Positions 53,104 through 61,344 of a DNA stretch of 64,000 nt are shown here, piece after piece. The position numbers and the translations under genes are program-made. This DNA comes from an uncultured Tateyamaria sp. (lineage in GTDB: Bacteria; Pseudomonadota; Alphaproteobacteria; Rhodobacterales; Rhodobacteraceae), in the NCBI RefSeq assembly GCF_947488715.1, contig NZ_CANLAG010000007.1, positions 62,001-126,000 on the forward strand. The letters are read 5' to 3'. Positions within the stretch are counted from its first letter, which is position 1; the number at the start of each line of letters is the position of its first letter. The notes under the pieces are model-generated. The model saw only the letters and a list, made by a program, of their open reading frames with translations, did no database searches and was not told the DNA's origin.

Positions 53104-53136
53104 AGCGGCCCCGGAGAAATCCGGAGGTCGCTTTTT
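53104..53136 (+). terminator. Leader terminator/attenuator upstream of GTA g1
   Basis: AGCGGCCCCGGA (53104-53115), GAAA loop, TCCGGAGGTCGCT (53120-53132): a 12-bp stem with one bulged A, followed directly by TTTTT. It sits between the promoter and the g1 start, so transcripts from that promoter must read through it. Confidence 0.7.
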
Positions 53137-53184
53137 CGTTTCTCTCGTGCGGAGCAATCCCAACGCATGAGAGGTTATGCACAC

Positions 53185-53532
53185 ATGACACTGAACACCC
53201 CTGCGCTTGATGATGAAGCGCGTGCCGAGGAGCTTTTGCTTTCGGTTCAGGACTCGCTCCGCGATTTGCGGAACGCGTTCAAGGCCCTCAAAGAAAGGGC
53301 TGACATGGGGGAGGACGTCAAAGGCGCTGAAATCAAGTCCAACTTTCGGGACTTGGGGACGGTGCTGGTCAATTGCCAGAAATTGGAGACGACGCTTGCA
53401 GAAGCCAGGCAAAAACGCGGGTCCGGCGGACACGGAGGGGCTGTGCTCGATCTTGACGCAGCCCGAGCTGAAGTTCGGTGCGCGCTGGGTCGCATCCGCG
53501 CCTGTTGCAGAGCAGGAAGCGTTTCTGAGTGA
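53185..53532 (+). CDS. GTA small terminase subunit (g1)
   Basis: 115 residues from the ATG at 53185. The helical protein (ELLLSVQDSLRDLRNAFKALKERADMGEDVKGAEIKSNFRDLGTVLVNCQKLETTLAEAR) is the ORFg1 homologue, now regarded as a small terminase lacking the usual DNA-binding domain. That absence fits the non-specific packaging of host DNA by GTAs. It overlaps the large terminase gene by about 80 bases. Confidence 0.85.
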   Translation: MTLNTPALDDEARAEELLLSVQDSLRDLRNAFKALKERADMGEDVKGAEIKSNFRDLGTVLVNCQKLETTLAEARQKRGSGGHGGAVLDLDAARAEVRCALGRIRACCRAGSVSE

Positions 53533-54811
53533 GTTGGGTGAGGGCGCTTTGGGCGCCCTCCCTTTTCTGTTCGAGTTTTGGGCGATGGAGCATCAGCTGC
53601 CGCCAGAGGGTGATTGGCGTTCCTGGGTGATCATGGGGGGACGTGGTGCGGGCAAGACCCGTGCAGGCGCGGAGTGGGTCCGGTCGATGGTTGAGGGGCC
53701 GTTGCCGATGGATCCCGGACGCGCGAGCCGCGTGGCTCTGGTGGGTGAGACCCATGACCAGGTGCGGGAAGTGATGATATTTGGCGAAAGCGGCATTCTG
53801 GCCTGTTCGCCCCCCGACCGCCGCCCTGAGTGGCAGGCGGGACGTAAACGTCTGGAATGGCCCAATGGTGCCGTGGCGACCGTGCATACGGCCCATGACC
53901 CTGAAGGGTTGCGGGGGCCGCAATTTGATGCGGCCTGGGTTGATGAGCTGGCCAAGTGGAAGAAGGGTCAGGAGACCTGGGACATGTTGCAGTTTGCGTT
54001 GCGGTTGGGCGATGACCCACGGGTCTGTGTGACCACCACGCCGCGCAATGTGGGGGTGCTGAAGGCGCTGTTGGAGCAGCCGTCAACCGTAACCACCCAC
54101 GCGCCCACGGAGGCGAACGCGGCCAATCTGGCGGCGTCGTTTCTGGCCGAGGTGCGGGCGCGCTATGCGGGCACGCGGTTGGGACGGCAGGAGCTGGATG
54201 GGTTGCTGTTGAGCGATGCCGAGGGGGCGTTGTGGACCAGCGACATGTTGGCGGCCTGTCACAAGAAGGGATTTTTCCATTTTGACCGCATTGTCGTGGG
54301 CCTTGATCCGGCGATCACCAGCGGCAAGGCGGCGGACGAGTGCGGGATCATTGTGGTGGGGGCGCATATGCAGGGCCCGCCGCAGGAGTGGACCGCGCAT
54401 GTGATTTGCGACGCCTCGGTGCAAGGCGCGCGCCCGTCTGAATGGGCGCGGGTGGCGGTGGAGGCCGTGGACACCTGGGATGCGGACCGCTTGGTGGCGG
54501 AGGTCAATCAGGGCGGTCAGATGGTGGGCGAGGTGGTCCGTCAGATCGACCCGATGGTGCCTTACAAGGCGGTGCATGCCAGCCGGGGCAAGGTGGCCCG
54601 CGCAGAGCCCATTGCCGCCCTTTATGAGCAGGGACGGGTGACACATACGCCGCACCTGACCGCGCTTGAGGATCAGATGGTGCAGATGACGCGGCGCGGG
54701 TACCTGGGTGACGGATCGCCGGACCGGGTGGATGCGTTGGTCTGGGCGTTGCACGAGTTGATGATCGAGCCCGCGCGGGAGTACCGGCGGCCCGGCGTGC
54801 GCGGGTTGTAG
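53453..54811 (+). CDS. GTA large terminase (g2)
   Basis: About 452 residues. Walker A GGRGAGKT, Walker B-like FDAAWVDELAKWKK, then TTTPRN, and the RNase-H-like nuclease starting VGLDPAITSGKAADECGIIVVG. No ATG lies near the expected start; a TTG at 53453 (LTQPELKFGARW) with GGAGGGG upstream is the best choice, and a CTG at 53441 is the alternative. It packages DNA into the capsid with ATP and cuts at headful. Confidence 0.9.
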   Translation: MTQPELKFGARWVASAPVAEQEAFLSELGEGALGALPFLFEFWAMEHQLPPEGDWRSWVIMGGRGAGKTRAGAEWVRSMVEGPLPMDPGRASRVALVGETHDQVREVMIFGESGILACSPPDRRPEWQAGRKRLEWPNGAVATVHTAHDPEGLRGPQFDAAWVDELAKWKKGQETWDMLQFALRLGDDPRVCVTTTPRNVGVLKALLEQPSTVTTHAPTEANAANLAASFLAEVRARYAGTRLGRQELDGLLLSDAEGALWTSDMLAACHKKGFFHFDRIVVGLDPAITSGKAADECGIIVVGAHMQGPPQEWTAHVICDASVQGARPSEWARVAVEAVDTWDADRLVAEVNQGGQMVGEVVRQIDPMVPYKAVHASRGKVARAEPIAALYEQGRVTHTPHLTALEDQMVQMTRRGYLGDGSPDRVDALVWALHELMIEPAREYRRPGVRGL

Positions 54812-54895
54812 GCCCGTAGGCTGCGGTTTCAGAACGGCCCTTCGGGGAGAGTTTATTTGGCAAGATGATACGAGGGATCCGTCCCTTGTGGTGTG

Positions 54896-54923
54896 GGCAG
54901 TCCTGAAATGGGGCTGCCTTTTT
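54896..54923 (+). terminator. Terminator-like hairpin between GTA g2 and g3
   Basis: GGCAGTCC (54896-54903) pairs with GGGCTGCC (54911-54918), one T-G wobble, followed by TTTTT. CTTTTTCGTT here is identical to the run after the leader hairpin at 53131-53140. It lies 84 bases after the g2 stop and 56 bases before g3. Confidence 0.6.
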
Positions 54924-54978
54924 CGTTGGTATGGACGGGGCCGGGCGGCCCTTGGGATCACGGATAGGAGACCCGAGA

Positions 54979-56154
54979 ATGGTGTTTGATTTCTTTCGGA
55001 ACCGGGCCGCGGTGGACGCGCCGGAGCAAAAGGCCAGTGCCACGGGGAAAGTCGTGGCCTGGCAGACAGGTGGCCGTGTGGCGTGGAGCCCGCGCGATGC
55101 GGTGTCGCTGACCCGGTCGGGGTTTTCGGGCAATCCGGTTGGGTTTCGGTCGGTCAAGTTGATCGCCGAGGCGGCGGCGGCCTTGCCGCTTGTGTTGCAG
55201 GATGTGGAGCAGCGGTTTGAGACGCATCCGCTCTTGTCGCTGATCAAGCGGCCCAATCCCGGTCAGGGGCGCGCGGAGTTGCTGGAGGCGCTTTATGCGC
55301 AGCTGTTGCTGTCGGGCAATGCCTATGTGGAGGCGGTGGCGGGTGAAAGCGGTGCGCCGCTGGAGCTGCATGTGTTGCGGTCGGATCGGATGTCGGTGGT
55401 GCCGGGGGCCGATGGGTGGCCGGTGGCCTATGAATATGCGGTGTCGGGCAAGACGCACCGGTTTGATGCCAGCGGTGCGGTGAGCCCGGTGTGCCACATC
55501 AAGAGCTTTCACCCGCAGGACGATCATTACGGGTTTTCGCCGATGCAGGCGGCGGCCATGGCGCTGGATGTGCATACGGCGGCGTCGCGTTGGTCGAAAT
55601 CCCTGTTGGACAATGCAGCCCGTCCGTCGGGGGCCATTGTCTACAAGGGACAAGAGGGTCAGGGGCACCTGAGCGTGGATCAGTATGACCGTCTGGTGTC
55701 GGAGATCGAGACCAACCATTCGGGTGCGCGCAATGCGGGGCGTCCGATGTTGCTGGAGGGTGGTTTGGATTGGAAGCCTATGGGGTTCTCTCCATCCGAC
55801 ATGGAGTTTCAGAAAACCAAGGAGGCGGCCGCGCGCGAGATCGCCTTGGCCTTTGGGGTGCCGCCGATGCTGTTGGGGATCCAGGGCGATGCGACTTACG
55901 CCAATTATCAGGAGGCCAACCGGGCGTTTTACCGGCTGACCGTGTTGCCGCTGGCCACGCGGGTAGCGGCGGCGCTGGCCGAGTGGTTGGGCGCGCATAC
56001 CGGCGAGGATGTGGTGCTGGCGCCCGATCTGGATCAAGTGCCGGCCCTGTCGGCGGAACGCGATGCGCAGTGGGCGCGGGTGGTGCAGGCCGATTTCCTG
56101 ACCGAGGCCGAAAAGCGCCGGATGCTGGGGCTGCCCGCCTTGGCCGAGGAGTAG
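54979..56154 (+). CDS. GTA portal protein (g3)
   Basis: 391 residues from the ATG at 54979. HK97-type portal: SGNPVGFRSVKLIAEAAAALP, LLLSGNAYVEAV, PMQAAAMALDVHTAASRWSKSLLDNAARPSGAI, EIALAFGVPPMLLGIQGDATYANYQEANRAFYRLTVLP. Twelve copies form the vertex through which DNA enters. It is followed four bases later by g3.5. Confidence 0.93.
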   Translation: MVFDFFRNRAAVDAPEQKASATGKVVAWQTGGRVAWSPRDAVSLTRSGFSGNPVGFRSVKLIAEAAAALPLVLQDVEQRFETHPLLSLIKRPNPGQGRAELLEALYAQLLLSGNAYVEAVAGESGAPLELHVLRSDRMSVVPGADGWPVAYEYAVSGKTHRFDASGAVSPVCHIKSFHPQDDHYGFSPMQAAAMALDVHTAASRWSKSLLDNAARPSGAIVYKGQEGQGHLSVDQYDRLVSEIETNHSGARNAGRPMLLEGGLDWKPMGFSPSDMEFQKTKEAAAREIALAFGVPPMLLGIQGDATYANYQEANRAFYRLTVLPLATRVAAALAEWLGAHTGEDVVLAPDLDQVPALSAERDAQWARVVQADFLTEAEKRRMLGLPALAEE

Positions 56155-56158
56155 GGCC

Positions 56159-56383
56159 ATGGATGACGGCGGTTTGGACCGGTTCGCCTGTGCGCCCGGT
56201 CTGCGGCTGGAGGCGCATGAACGCCTGACAGAGGTGCATTTCGACAACCTGGGCAAGCGGCTCGACCGGCTCGAAGAGCTGATGGAGCGGCTGGAGAAGC
56301 GGCTGTGGCTGACCGTGTACGGCGTGGTCGCCGTCATTCTGGCCACCGGGTTTCAATCAATCATGGCGGCCATTCCGCATTGA
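56159..56383 (+). CDS. GTA head formation protein (g3.5)
   Basis: 74 residues. A short soluble N-terminus, an amphipathic helix (VHFDNLGKRLDRLEELMERLEKRLW) and a C-terminal membrane-like helix (LTVYGVVAVILATGF). The small gene at this place in RcGTA (RCAP_rcc01685) is required for head formation. Motif-level similarity and position support the call. Confidence 0.8.
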   Translation: MDDGGLDRFACAPGLRLEAHERLTEVHFDNLGKRLDRLEELMERLEKRLWLTVYGVVAVILATGFQSIMAAIPH

Positions 56384-56397
56384 AAAGGAGACAACAG

Positions 56398-56961
56398 ATG
56401 CAGGCAGAGACCGGTCTGGAGACAAAATTTGCGCGCTTTGGCGACGGCATCAAGGTGCAGGATGATCACGTGATCGAAGGCTATGCCAGCCTGTTTGGTG
56501 CCTGCGATCAAGGCGGGGACGTTGTGCGCGCGGGCGCTTATGCGGCGTCGCTGGGTGCGATTGCCGTCGAAGGGCGCAGCGTGAAGATGCTGTGGCAGCA
56601 CGATCCGGCCTTTCCCATCGGTGTGTGGGACGAGGTCCGCGAGGATGGCCGGGGCCTGTGGGTCAAGGGCCGTTTGCTGCCGGGGGTGGCCAAGGGCCGC
56701 GAGGCGATGGACCTGATCCAGGCGGGCGCCATCGACGGGCTGTCCATCGGGTATCGTACGGTGAAAGCCACAAAGAACGACAAGGGCCAGCGGCTCTTGA
56801 CTGAACTGGAGCTTTGGGAAGTGTCTTTGGTCACGTTCCCGATGCTGCCCAGTGCGCGGGTGTCGGCAAAATCGGAAGAACGCAACGCGTTTGACGATGA
56901 CACGCTGCGTGACATGGCGGCGGCCCTTTGGGTTGCCCGCGAAAGCCTGGCACAGCGCTGA
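56398..56961 (+). CDS. GTA prohead protease (g4)
   Basis: 187 residues from the ATG at 56398 with AAGGAG upstream. HK97 prohead protease (peptidase family U35/S78): VIEGYASLFGACDQGGDVVRAGAYA, catalytic His in WQHDPAFPIG and catalytic Ser in GAIDGLSIGYR. It processes the capsid protein during maturation. Confidence 0.93.
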   Translation: MQAETGLETKFARFGDGIKVQDDHVIEGYASLFGACDQGGDVVRAGAYAASLGAIAVEGRSVKMLWQHDPAFPIGVWDEVREDGRGLWVKGRLLPGVAKGREAMDLIQAGAIDGLSIGYRTVKATKNDKGQRLLTELELWEVSLVTFPMLPSARVSAKSEERNAFDDDTLRDMAAALWVARESLAQR

Positions 56962-56999
56962 CGCGCACGCCATTTCAACCCACCATCAAGGACATGCTT

Positions 57000-58178
57000 A
57001 TGAGCAAGACCGAGATCAAGGCTCGGGCCGGGGAAGGTTTGTCCCCAGTCCAAGAGGTTGCCGAAGCCATGAACGGTTTCGTCAACGAATTGAAAGGCTT
57101 CAAAGCCGACGTTCAAACCAAACTTCAACAAACAGAAGAGCGACTGACCATGCTGGATCGGAAAAACATGACTGCGGCGCGCACCCCTCTGGCCGGTGCC
57201 GTCGACTTTGGGGCCCCTCATCAGAAGGCGTTCAACGCCTATCTGCGTTCGGGCGAAGATGACGGCCTGCGCGGCCTTGAGCTGGACGGCAAATCGCTGT
57301 CGACAGCGGTGAATTCGGATGGCGGTTACCTCGTCGATCCGCAGACATCGGAGAGCGTGAAATCGGTTCTGAACGCCACGGCGTCGATCCGTTCGATCGC
57401 ATCCGTCGTCAATGTCGAAGCGACGTCCTATGACGTGCTGGTCGACCACGGCGATGTGGGCACCGGCTGGGCCACCGAAACGGCCAGCCTGACCGAGACG
57501 GACACGCCGTCCATCGACCGCATCACCATCCCGCTGCACGAGCTGTCGGCCCTGCCCAAGGCATCGCAGCGCCTGCTGGATGACGCGGCGTTTGACATCG
57601 AAGCGTGGCTGGCCGGTCGCATCGCGGACAAGTTTGCACGCGCCGAGGCGGCATCTTTCGTGTCCGGCGACGGCATCGACAAGCCCAAGGGTTTCCTGAC
57701 GCACACATCGGTCGACAATGACGTTTGGGCCTGGGGCAACCTCGGCTATGTGCCTACGGGTGTGGACGGTGACGTGACCGCCGAGGCGATCATCGACGTG
57801 GTTTACGCGCTGGGTGCCGAATACCGTGCCAACGCGACCTTCGTGATGAACTCCAAGACCGCTGGCATCGTGCGCAAGCTGAAGGACAATGACGGCCGTT
57901 TCCTGTGGACCGACGGTCTGGCTGCCGGTCAGCCTGCGGTTCTGATGGGTTATCCCGTGCTGATCGCCGAAGACATGCCCGACGCCGCAACCGGTGCCGA
58001 TGCCATTGCCTTTGGAGATTTCGCCGCCGGCTACACCGTGGCCGAGCGTCCCGATCTGCGTGTTCTGCGTGATCCCTTCAGCGCCAAGCCGCACGTCCTG
58101 TTCTATGCGACCAAGCGCGTGGGCGGTGACGTGAGCGACTTTGCCGCGATCAAGCTGCTGAAATTCGCGACCGCCTAA
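57000..58178 (+). CDS. GTA major capsid protein (g5)
   Basis: 392 residues from the ATG at 57000 (AAGGA seven bases before); an in-frame ATG at 56994 is too close to that site. The N-terminal 100 residues are a coiled-coil delta domain expected to be cut by the g4 protease. The mature HK97-fold part runs from about residue 100 (LSTAVNSDGGYLVDPQTSESV) through GFLTHTSV, ATFVMNSKTAGIVRKLKD, FLWTDGL and VLIAEDMPD to the end. Typical phage capsid family motifs. Confidence 0.95.
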   Translation: MSKTEIKARAGEGLSPVQEVAEAMNGFVNELKGFKADVQTKLQQTEERLTMLDRKNMTAARTPLAGAVDFGAPHQKAFNAYLRSGEDDGLRGLELDGKSLSTAVNSDGGYLVDPQTSESVKSVLNATASIRSIASVVNVEATSYDVLVDHGDVGTGWATETASLTETDTPSIDRITIPLHELSALPKASQRLLDDAAFDIEAWLAGRIADKFARAEAASFVSGDGIDKPKGFLTHTSVDNDVWAWGNLGYVPTGVDGDVTAEAIIDVVYALGAEYRANATFVMNSKTAGIVRKLKDNDGRFLWTDGLAAGQPAVLMGYPVLIAEDMPDAATGADAIAFGDFAAGYTVAERPDLRVLRDPFSAKPHVLFYATKRVGGDVSDFAAIKLLKFATA

Positions 58179-58346
58179 CGGGTGGGAGTGGATGGCCGGG
58201 GGTGGGCGATGGCCTGCCCCTGGTTACCGGGTGCGCGCTGGATGTGCGCCGTGTTGTCTAGCTGCTCCCCTCCGTCCGAGCAATGCGGACTGGCGCGCGC
58301 CCGGACTTGATTGGGGTGAGGGGCAGAATTCGTGTGGAGATGTTCC

Positions 58347-58943
58347 ATGATGTTGATCGAAGAGACCACAGTGCCTGATGGGGCGTTGCCGGTCGAAGAA
58401 TTCAAGGCGCATCTGCGTCTGGGCAGCGGTTTTGGCCATGACAGCGTGCAAGACGCTGTTTTGACGAGCTTTCTGCGGGCGGCGGTTGCTGCCATCGAGG
58501 CGCGCACGGGCAAGGCACTGTTTGAGCGCGCGTTTTCGCTGACGGTGTCGGAATGGGCCGTGGCGGATGCACAGGCGTTGCCGGTTGCACCGGTGTCGGC
58601 GGTGACAGGTGTGACGCTGATTGACCGGTCAGGCGGCACCACGCCGGTGGGCAACGATGCCTTTTGGTTGGAGCGCGACACACATCGGCCGCGTGTGCGC
58701 GCCGTTGCAGCTTGTTTGCCGGTTGTACCAACGGCGGGCAGCGTGTCGGTGGCGTTTACCGCCGGGTTCGGCGCGGTTTGGTCGGATGTGCCTGCGGATC
58801 TGGCGCAGGCGGTCATGCTGCTGGCGGCGCATTATTACGAGTACCGGGATGAAACGAGCCTGAGCGAGGGCTGTATGCCGTTTGGTGTGACCAGCCTGAT
58901 CGAGCGGTACAAGCCCCTGCGCCTGGGCGGGCGCACAACATGA
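58347..58943 (+). CDS. GTA head-tail connector/adaptor (g6)
   Basis: 198 residues. FKAHLRLGSGFGHDSVQDAVLTSFLRAAVAAIEARTGKALF is the helical gp6/HK97 connector signature, and PADLAQAVMLLAAHYYEYRDE the C-terminal one. It forms the ring below the portal. It follows a 168-base gap after g5 in which no gene is seen, and overlaps g7 by four bases. Confidence 0.88.
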   Translation: MMLIEETTVPDGALPVEEFKAHLRLGSGFGHDSVQDAVLTSFLRAAVAAIEARTGKALFERAFSLTVSEWAVADAQALPVAPVSAVTGVTLIDRSGGTTPVGNDAFWLERDTHRPRVRAVAACLPVVPTAGSVSVAFTAGFGAVWSDVPADLAQAVMLLAAHYYEYRDETSLSEGCMPFGVTSLIERYKPLRLGGRTT

Positions 58944-59278
58944 GCGCGCCGCGTCTCAATCGCCGTTTGACGCTGGAAAGTCCGGGTCGTGTGTCTGATG
59001 GCGCCGGTGGTTTTGTCGAAACCTGGACACCTTTGGGTGTGGTCTGGGCAGAGCTGACGGCGCGCACGGGCCGGGCGCTTCAGGTGGCGGCGGCACCGGT
59101 GTCGATGGTGCCCTATCAGATTGTGGTGCGCGGCGCGCCGAGTGGTCATCCCGAGCGCCCCGTCCCTGAACAGCGGTTTCGCGACGGGGGGCGTGTGTTT
59201 CACATCCGCTCTGTGGCCGAGCGGGACCCCGAAGGCCGCCATCTGGTGTGCATGGCAGACGAAGAGGTGGTGGCATGA
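58940..59278 (+). CDS. GTA head-tail stopper (g7)
   Basis: 112 residues of the Phage_H_T_join family: LNRRLTLESPGRVSDGAGGFVETWTPLGVVWAELTARTGR and a C-terminal VFHIRSVAERDPEGRHLVCMADEE. It caps the connector. Overlaps g6 and g8 by four bases on each side. Confidence 0.9.
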   Translation: MSAPRLNRRLTLESPGRVSDGAGGFVETWTPLGVVWAELTARTGRALQVAAAPVSMVPYQIVVRGAPSGHPERPVPEQRFRDGGRVFHIRSVAERDPEGRHLVCMADEEVVA

Positions 59279-59685
59279 GTTACGCAGTTTCCGCCGCGTT
59301 GCAGTCGGCCGTCTTTGCCGCTGTCAGTGCAGACCCGGATGTGGGTGAGGCCGTGGGGGGCGCGGTTTATGACGCGCTGCCCAGCGGTGCCTTGCCCAGT
59401 CTTTATGTCAGTCTTGGGCCTGAAACGGTCCGCGCGGAGAGCGACAAGACAGGCACAGGTGCCGCGCATCGGTTCGTGATTTCGGTCGTCACTGACGTGC
59501 CCGGGTTTTACGCCGCAAAGGTGGCTGCGGGTGCCGTGTGTGACGTGTTGCACGATGCCGAGATGGCGTTGAGCCGGGGGCGCCTGGTGTCCATGAAATT
59601 TGACCGCGCGCGTGCGGTGATGATCGACAAGGGCGCTGGCCGCCGCATCGATCTGACATTTCGCGCGCGTGTCGAAGACGACTAA
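59275..59685 (+). CDS. GTA tail terminator (g8, DUF3168)
   Basis: 136 residues from the ATG at 59275. The DUF3168 pattern YAVSAALQSAVFAAVSADPDV, VYDALPSGALPSLYVSLGPE, HRFVISVVTDVPGFYAAK is clear. In RcGTA this gene ends the tail tube. Confidence 0.9.
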   Translation: MSYAVSAALQSAVFAAVSADPDVGEAVGGAVYDALPSGALPSLYVSLGPETVRAESDKTGTGAAHRFVISVVTDVPGFYAAKVAAGAVCDVLHDAEMALSRGRLVSMKFDRARAVMIDKGAGRRIDLTFRARVEDD

Positions 59686-59712
59686 CCCTTTTGCTTCAAA
59701 CGGAGAAAACCC

Positions 59713-60132
59713 ATGGGTGCTCAGAACGGAAAAGACCTTTTGATCAAGGTCGACATGACATCGGACGGGCAGTTCGAGACCATTGCGGGCCTGCGGGCCA
59801 CGCGCGTCAGTTTTAACGCGGAAACCGTCGATGTGACCAGCCTGGAGAGCCAGGGCGGGTGGCGCGAATTGTTGGCGGGCGCTGGTGTGCGGTCGGCCAA
59901 CATCTCGGGATCGGGTGTGTTCAAGGACGAAGGCACGGACGAGCGTGCGCGCCAGATCTTCTTTGACGGTGAAACACCTGCTTTTCAGGTGATCGTGCCT
60001 GACTTTGGCATCATCGAGGGGCCGTTTCAGGTGACCTCGCTCGAGTACAGCGGCAACCACAACGGTGAGGCCACGTACGAGTTGTCGCTGTCGTCGGCGG
60101 GCGCGCTGACCTTTACGGCGCTTGTTGCCTGA
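59713..60132 (+). CDS. GTA major tail tube protein (g9)
   Basis: 139 residues of the TP901-1-type tail protein family: MGAQNGKDLLIKVDMTSDGQFETIAGLRATRVSFNAETVDVTSLESQGGWRELLAGAGV. It stacks in rings to form the tube. Starts 27 bases after g8 and overlaps g10 by one base. Confidence 0.92.
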   Translation: MGAQNGKDLLIKVDMTSDGQFETIAGLRATRVSFNAETVDVTSLESQGGWRELLAGAGVRSANISGSGVFKDEGTDERARQIFFDGETPAFQVIVPDFGIIEGPFQVTSLEYSGNHNGEATYELSLSSAGALTFTALVA

Positions 60133-60449
60133 TGAGCAATCCGTGGAGGGGTGAGGTGACGTTGGTCATCGACGGACAGGCGTGCGTGATGCGCCTGACC
60201 CTTGGTGCGTTGGCGGGGCTGGAAGACGCCCTGGCAGAGCCGTCGTTGATCGCTTTGGTGGAGCGGTTCGAGCAGAGCCGTTTTTCCAGTGGTGACGTCC
60301 TGGCCTTGCTCAAGGCGGGACTGCGCGGTGGCAATTGTCCGGTGGCACCTGACGCGCTGGATCATGCGGAAATCGAGGGTGGTCCGATGGCTGCGGCGCG
60401 GGCTGCGGCTGAGTTGATCGCCCGTGCCTTTGTGGTGCCGGGCGCATGA
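60132..60449 (+). CDS. GTA tail assembly protein (g10)
   Basis: 105 residues: GEVTLVIDGQACVMRLTLGALAGLEDALAEPSLIALVERFEQ, the GTA-specific family for ORFg10. With g10.1 it takes the place of the tail assembly chaperone pair of lambda-like phages. Overlaps g10.1 by four bases. Confidence 0.88.
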   Translation: MSNPWRGEVTLVIDGQACVMRLTLGALAGLEDALAEPSLIALVERFEQSRFSSGDVLALLKAGLRGGNCPVAPDALDHAEIEGGPMAAARAAAELIARAFVVPGA

Positions 60450-60664
60450 GTGACGGACTGGACTGGCCCGCGTTGATGCGGGCCGGGATGCAGGGCTTGC
60501 GCCTGACGCCGGATGCGTTCTGGGCGCTGACCCCTGCGGAACTGCAAGTGATGCTGGGTGATCCGGGCAAGTCCGCGCCGTTGTTGAGCAACGGGTTGGA
60601 GGCGCTGATGGCTGCCTGGCCGGACAAGGCGCCCGATGCGGCACCTGAAGGGAGCGCGACATGA
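60446..60664 (+). CDS. GTA tail assembly chaperone (g10.1)
   Basis: 72 residues: DWPALMRAGMQGLRLTPDAFWALTPAELQVMLG, the short tail assembly chaperone family found after g10. Overlaps both neighbours by four bases (ATGA). Confidence 0.88.
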   Translation: MSDGLDWPALMRAGMQGLRLTPDAFWALTPAELQVMLGDPGKSAPLLSNGLEALMAAWPDKAPDAAPEGSAT

Positions 60665-61323
60665 GCGACTACAAAGACGAGATCGAGGGGTTGGACGAGC
60701 ACACGGATGGCTTGCGCCAGACCCTGGATGCGACATCCATCATGGTCACCAGTTTCGACAGTGAGTTGCGGCGGATGCGCGAGAGCCTGGCCGCAACGGG
60801 CAAGGATGTGGCGACCCTGGAGAAAGGGTTGTCGCGGGGTTTGCGCTCGGCCTTTGACGGTTTGGTGTTCGACGGTATGACCCTGTCGGATGCGTTGGAA
60901 ACCGTCGCCAATTCGATGATCAACGCCACGTATAATGCCGCCATCAAGCCCGTCACAGATCATGTGGGCGGGCTGTTGGCGAGCGGTGTTGGTGGGTTGG
61001 TACAGGGCATTCTGCCTTTTGCCGACGGCGCGCCGTTCAGTCAGGGGCGTGTCATGCCCTTTGCCAGTGGCGGTATCGTCAGTCAGGCCACACCCTTTGG
61101 CATGCGGGGCGGTATGGGCGTCATGGGCGAGGCCGGGCCGGAGGCGATCATGCCGCTGGCGCGCGGGCCGGATGGCAAGTTGGGTGTGCGCGGTGGCGGG
61201 TCTGCGGGTCCGTCGATCGTGATGAACATCACCACGCCCGATGTGCAGGGATTTGCACGATCCCAGAACCAGATTGCCGCACAGATGAACCGGGCCCTCG
61301 GGCGGGCCAATCGTAACCGATAG
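60661..61323 (+). CDS. GTA tail tape measure protein (g11)
   Basis: 220 residues, short for a tape measure, as expected for the short GTA tail. Helical N-terminus (FDSELRRMRESLAATGKDVATLEKGLSRGLRSAFDGLVFDGMTLSDAL), then Gly-rich segment GGIVSQATPFGMRGGMGVMGEAGPEAIMPLARGPDG, a typical tape-measure C-terminal motif. Confidence 0.88.
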   Translation: MSDYKDEIEGLDEHTDGLRQTLDATSIMVTSFDSELRRMRESLAATGKDVATLEKGLSRGLRSAFDGLVFDGMTLSDALETVANSMINATYNAAIKPVTDHVGGLLASGVGGLVQGILPFADGAPFSQGRVMPFASGGIVSQATPFGMRGGMGVMGEAGPEAIMPLARGPDGKLGVRGGGSAGPSIVMNITTPDVQGFARSQNQIAAQMNRALGRANRNR

Positions 61324-61344
61324 AACTTGAGGGGAGCTAAAGAG

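Noticed and set aside
54958-56346. A 462-codon minus-strand frame opposite the GTA portal gene
   Set aside because: Arg/His/Gln-rich shadow; the plus strand encodes the portal in the expected GTA order.
56538-58094. A 518-codon minus-strand frame opposite the protease and capsid genes
   Set aside because: No family match, and it would run against the tightly packed GTA operon.
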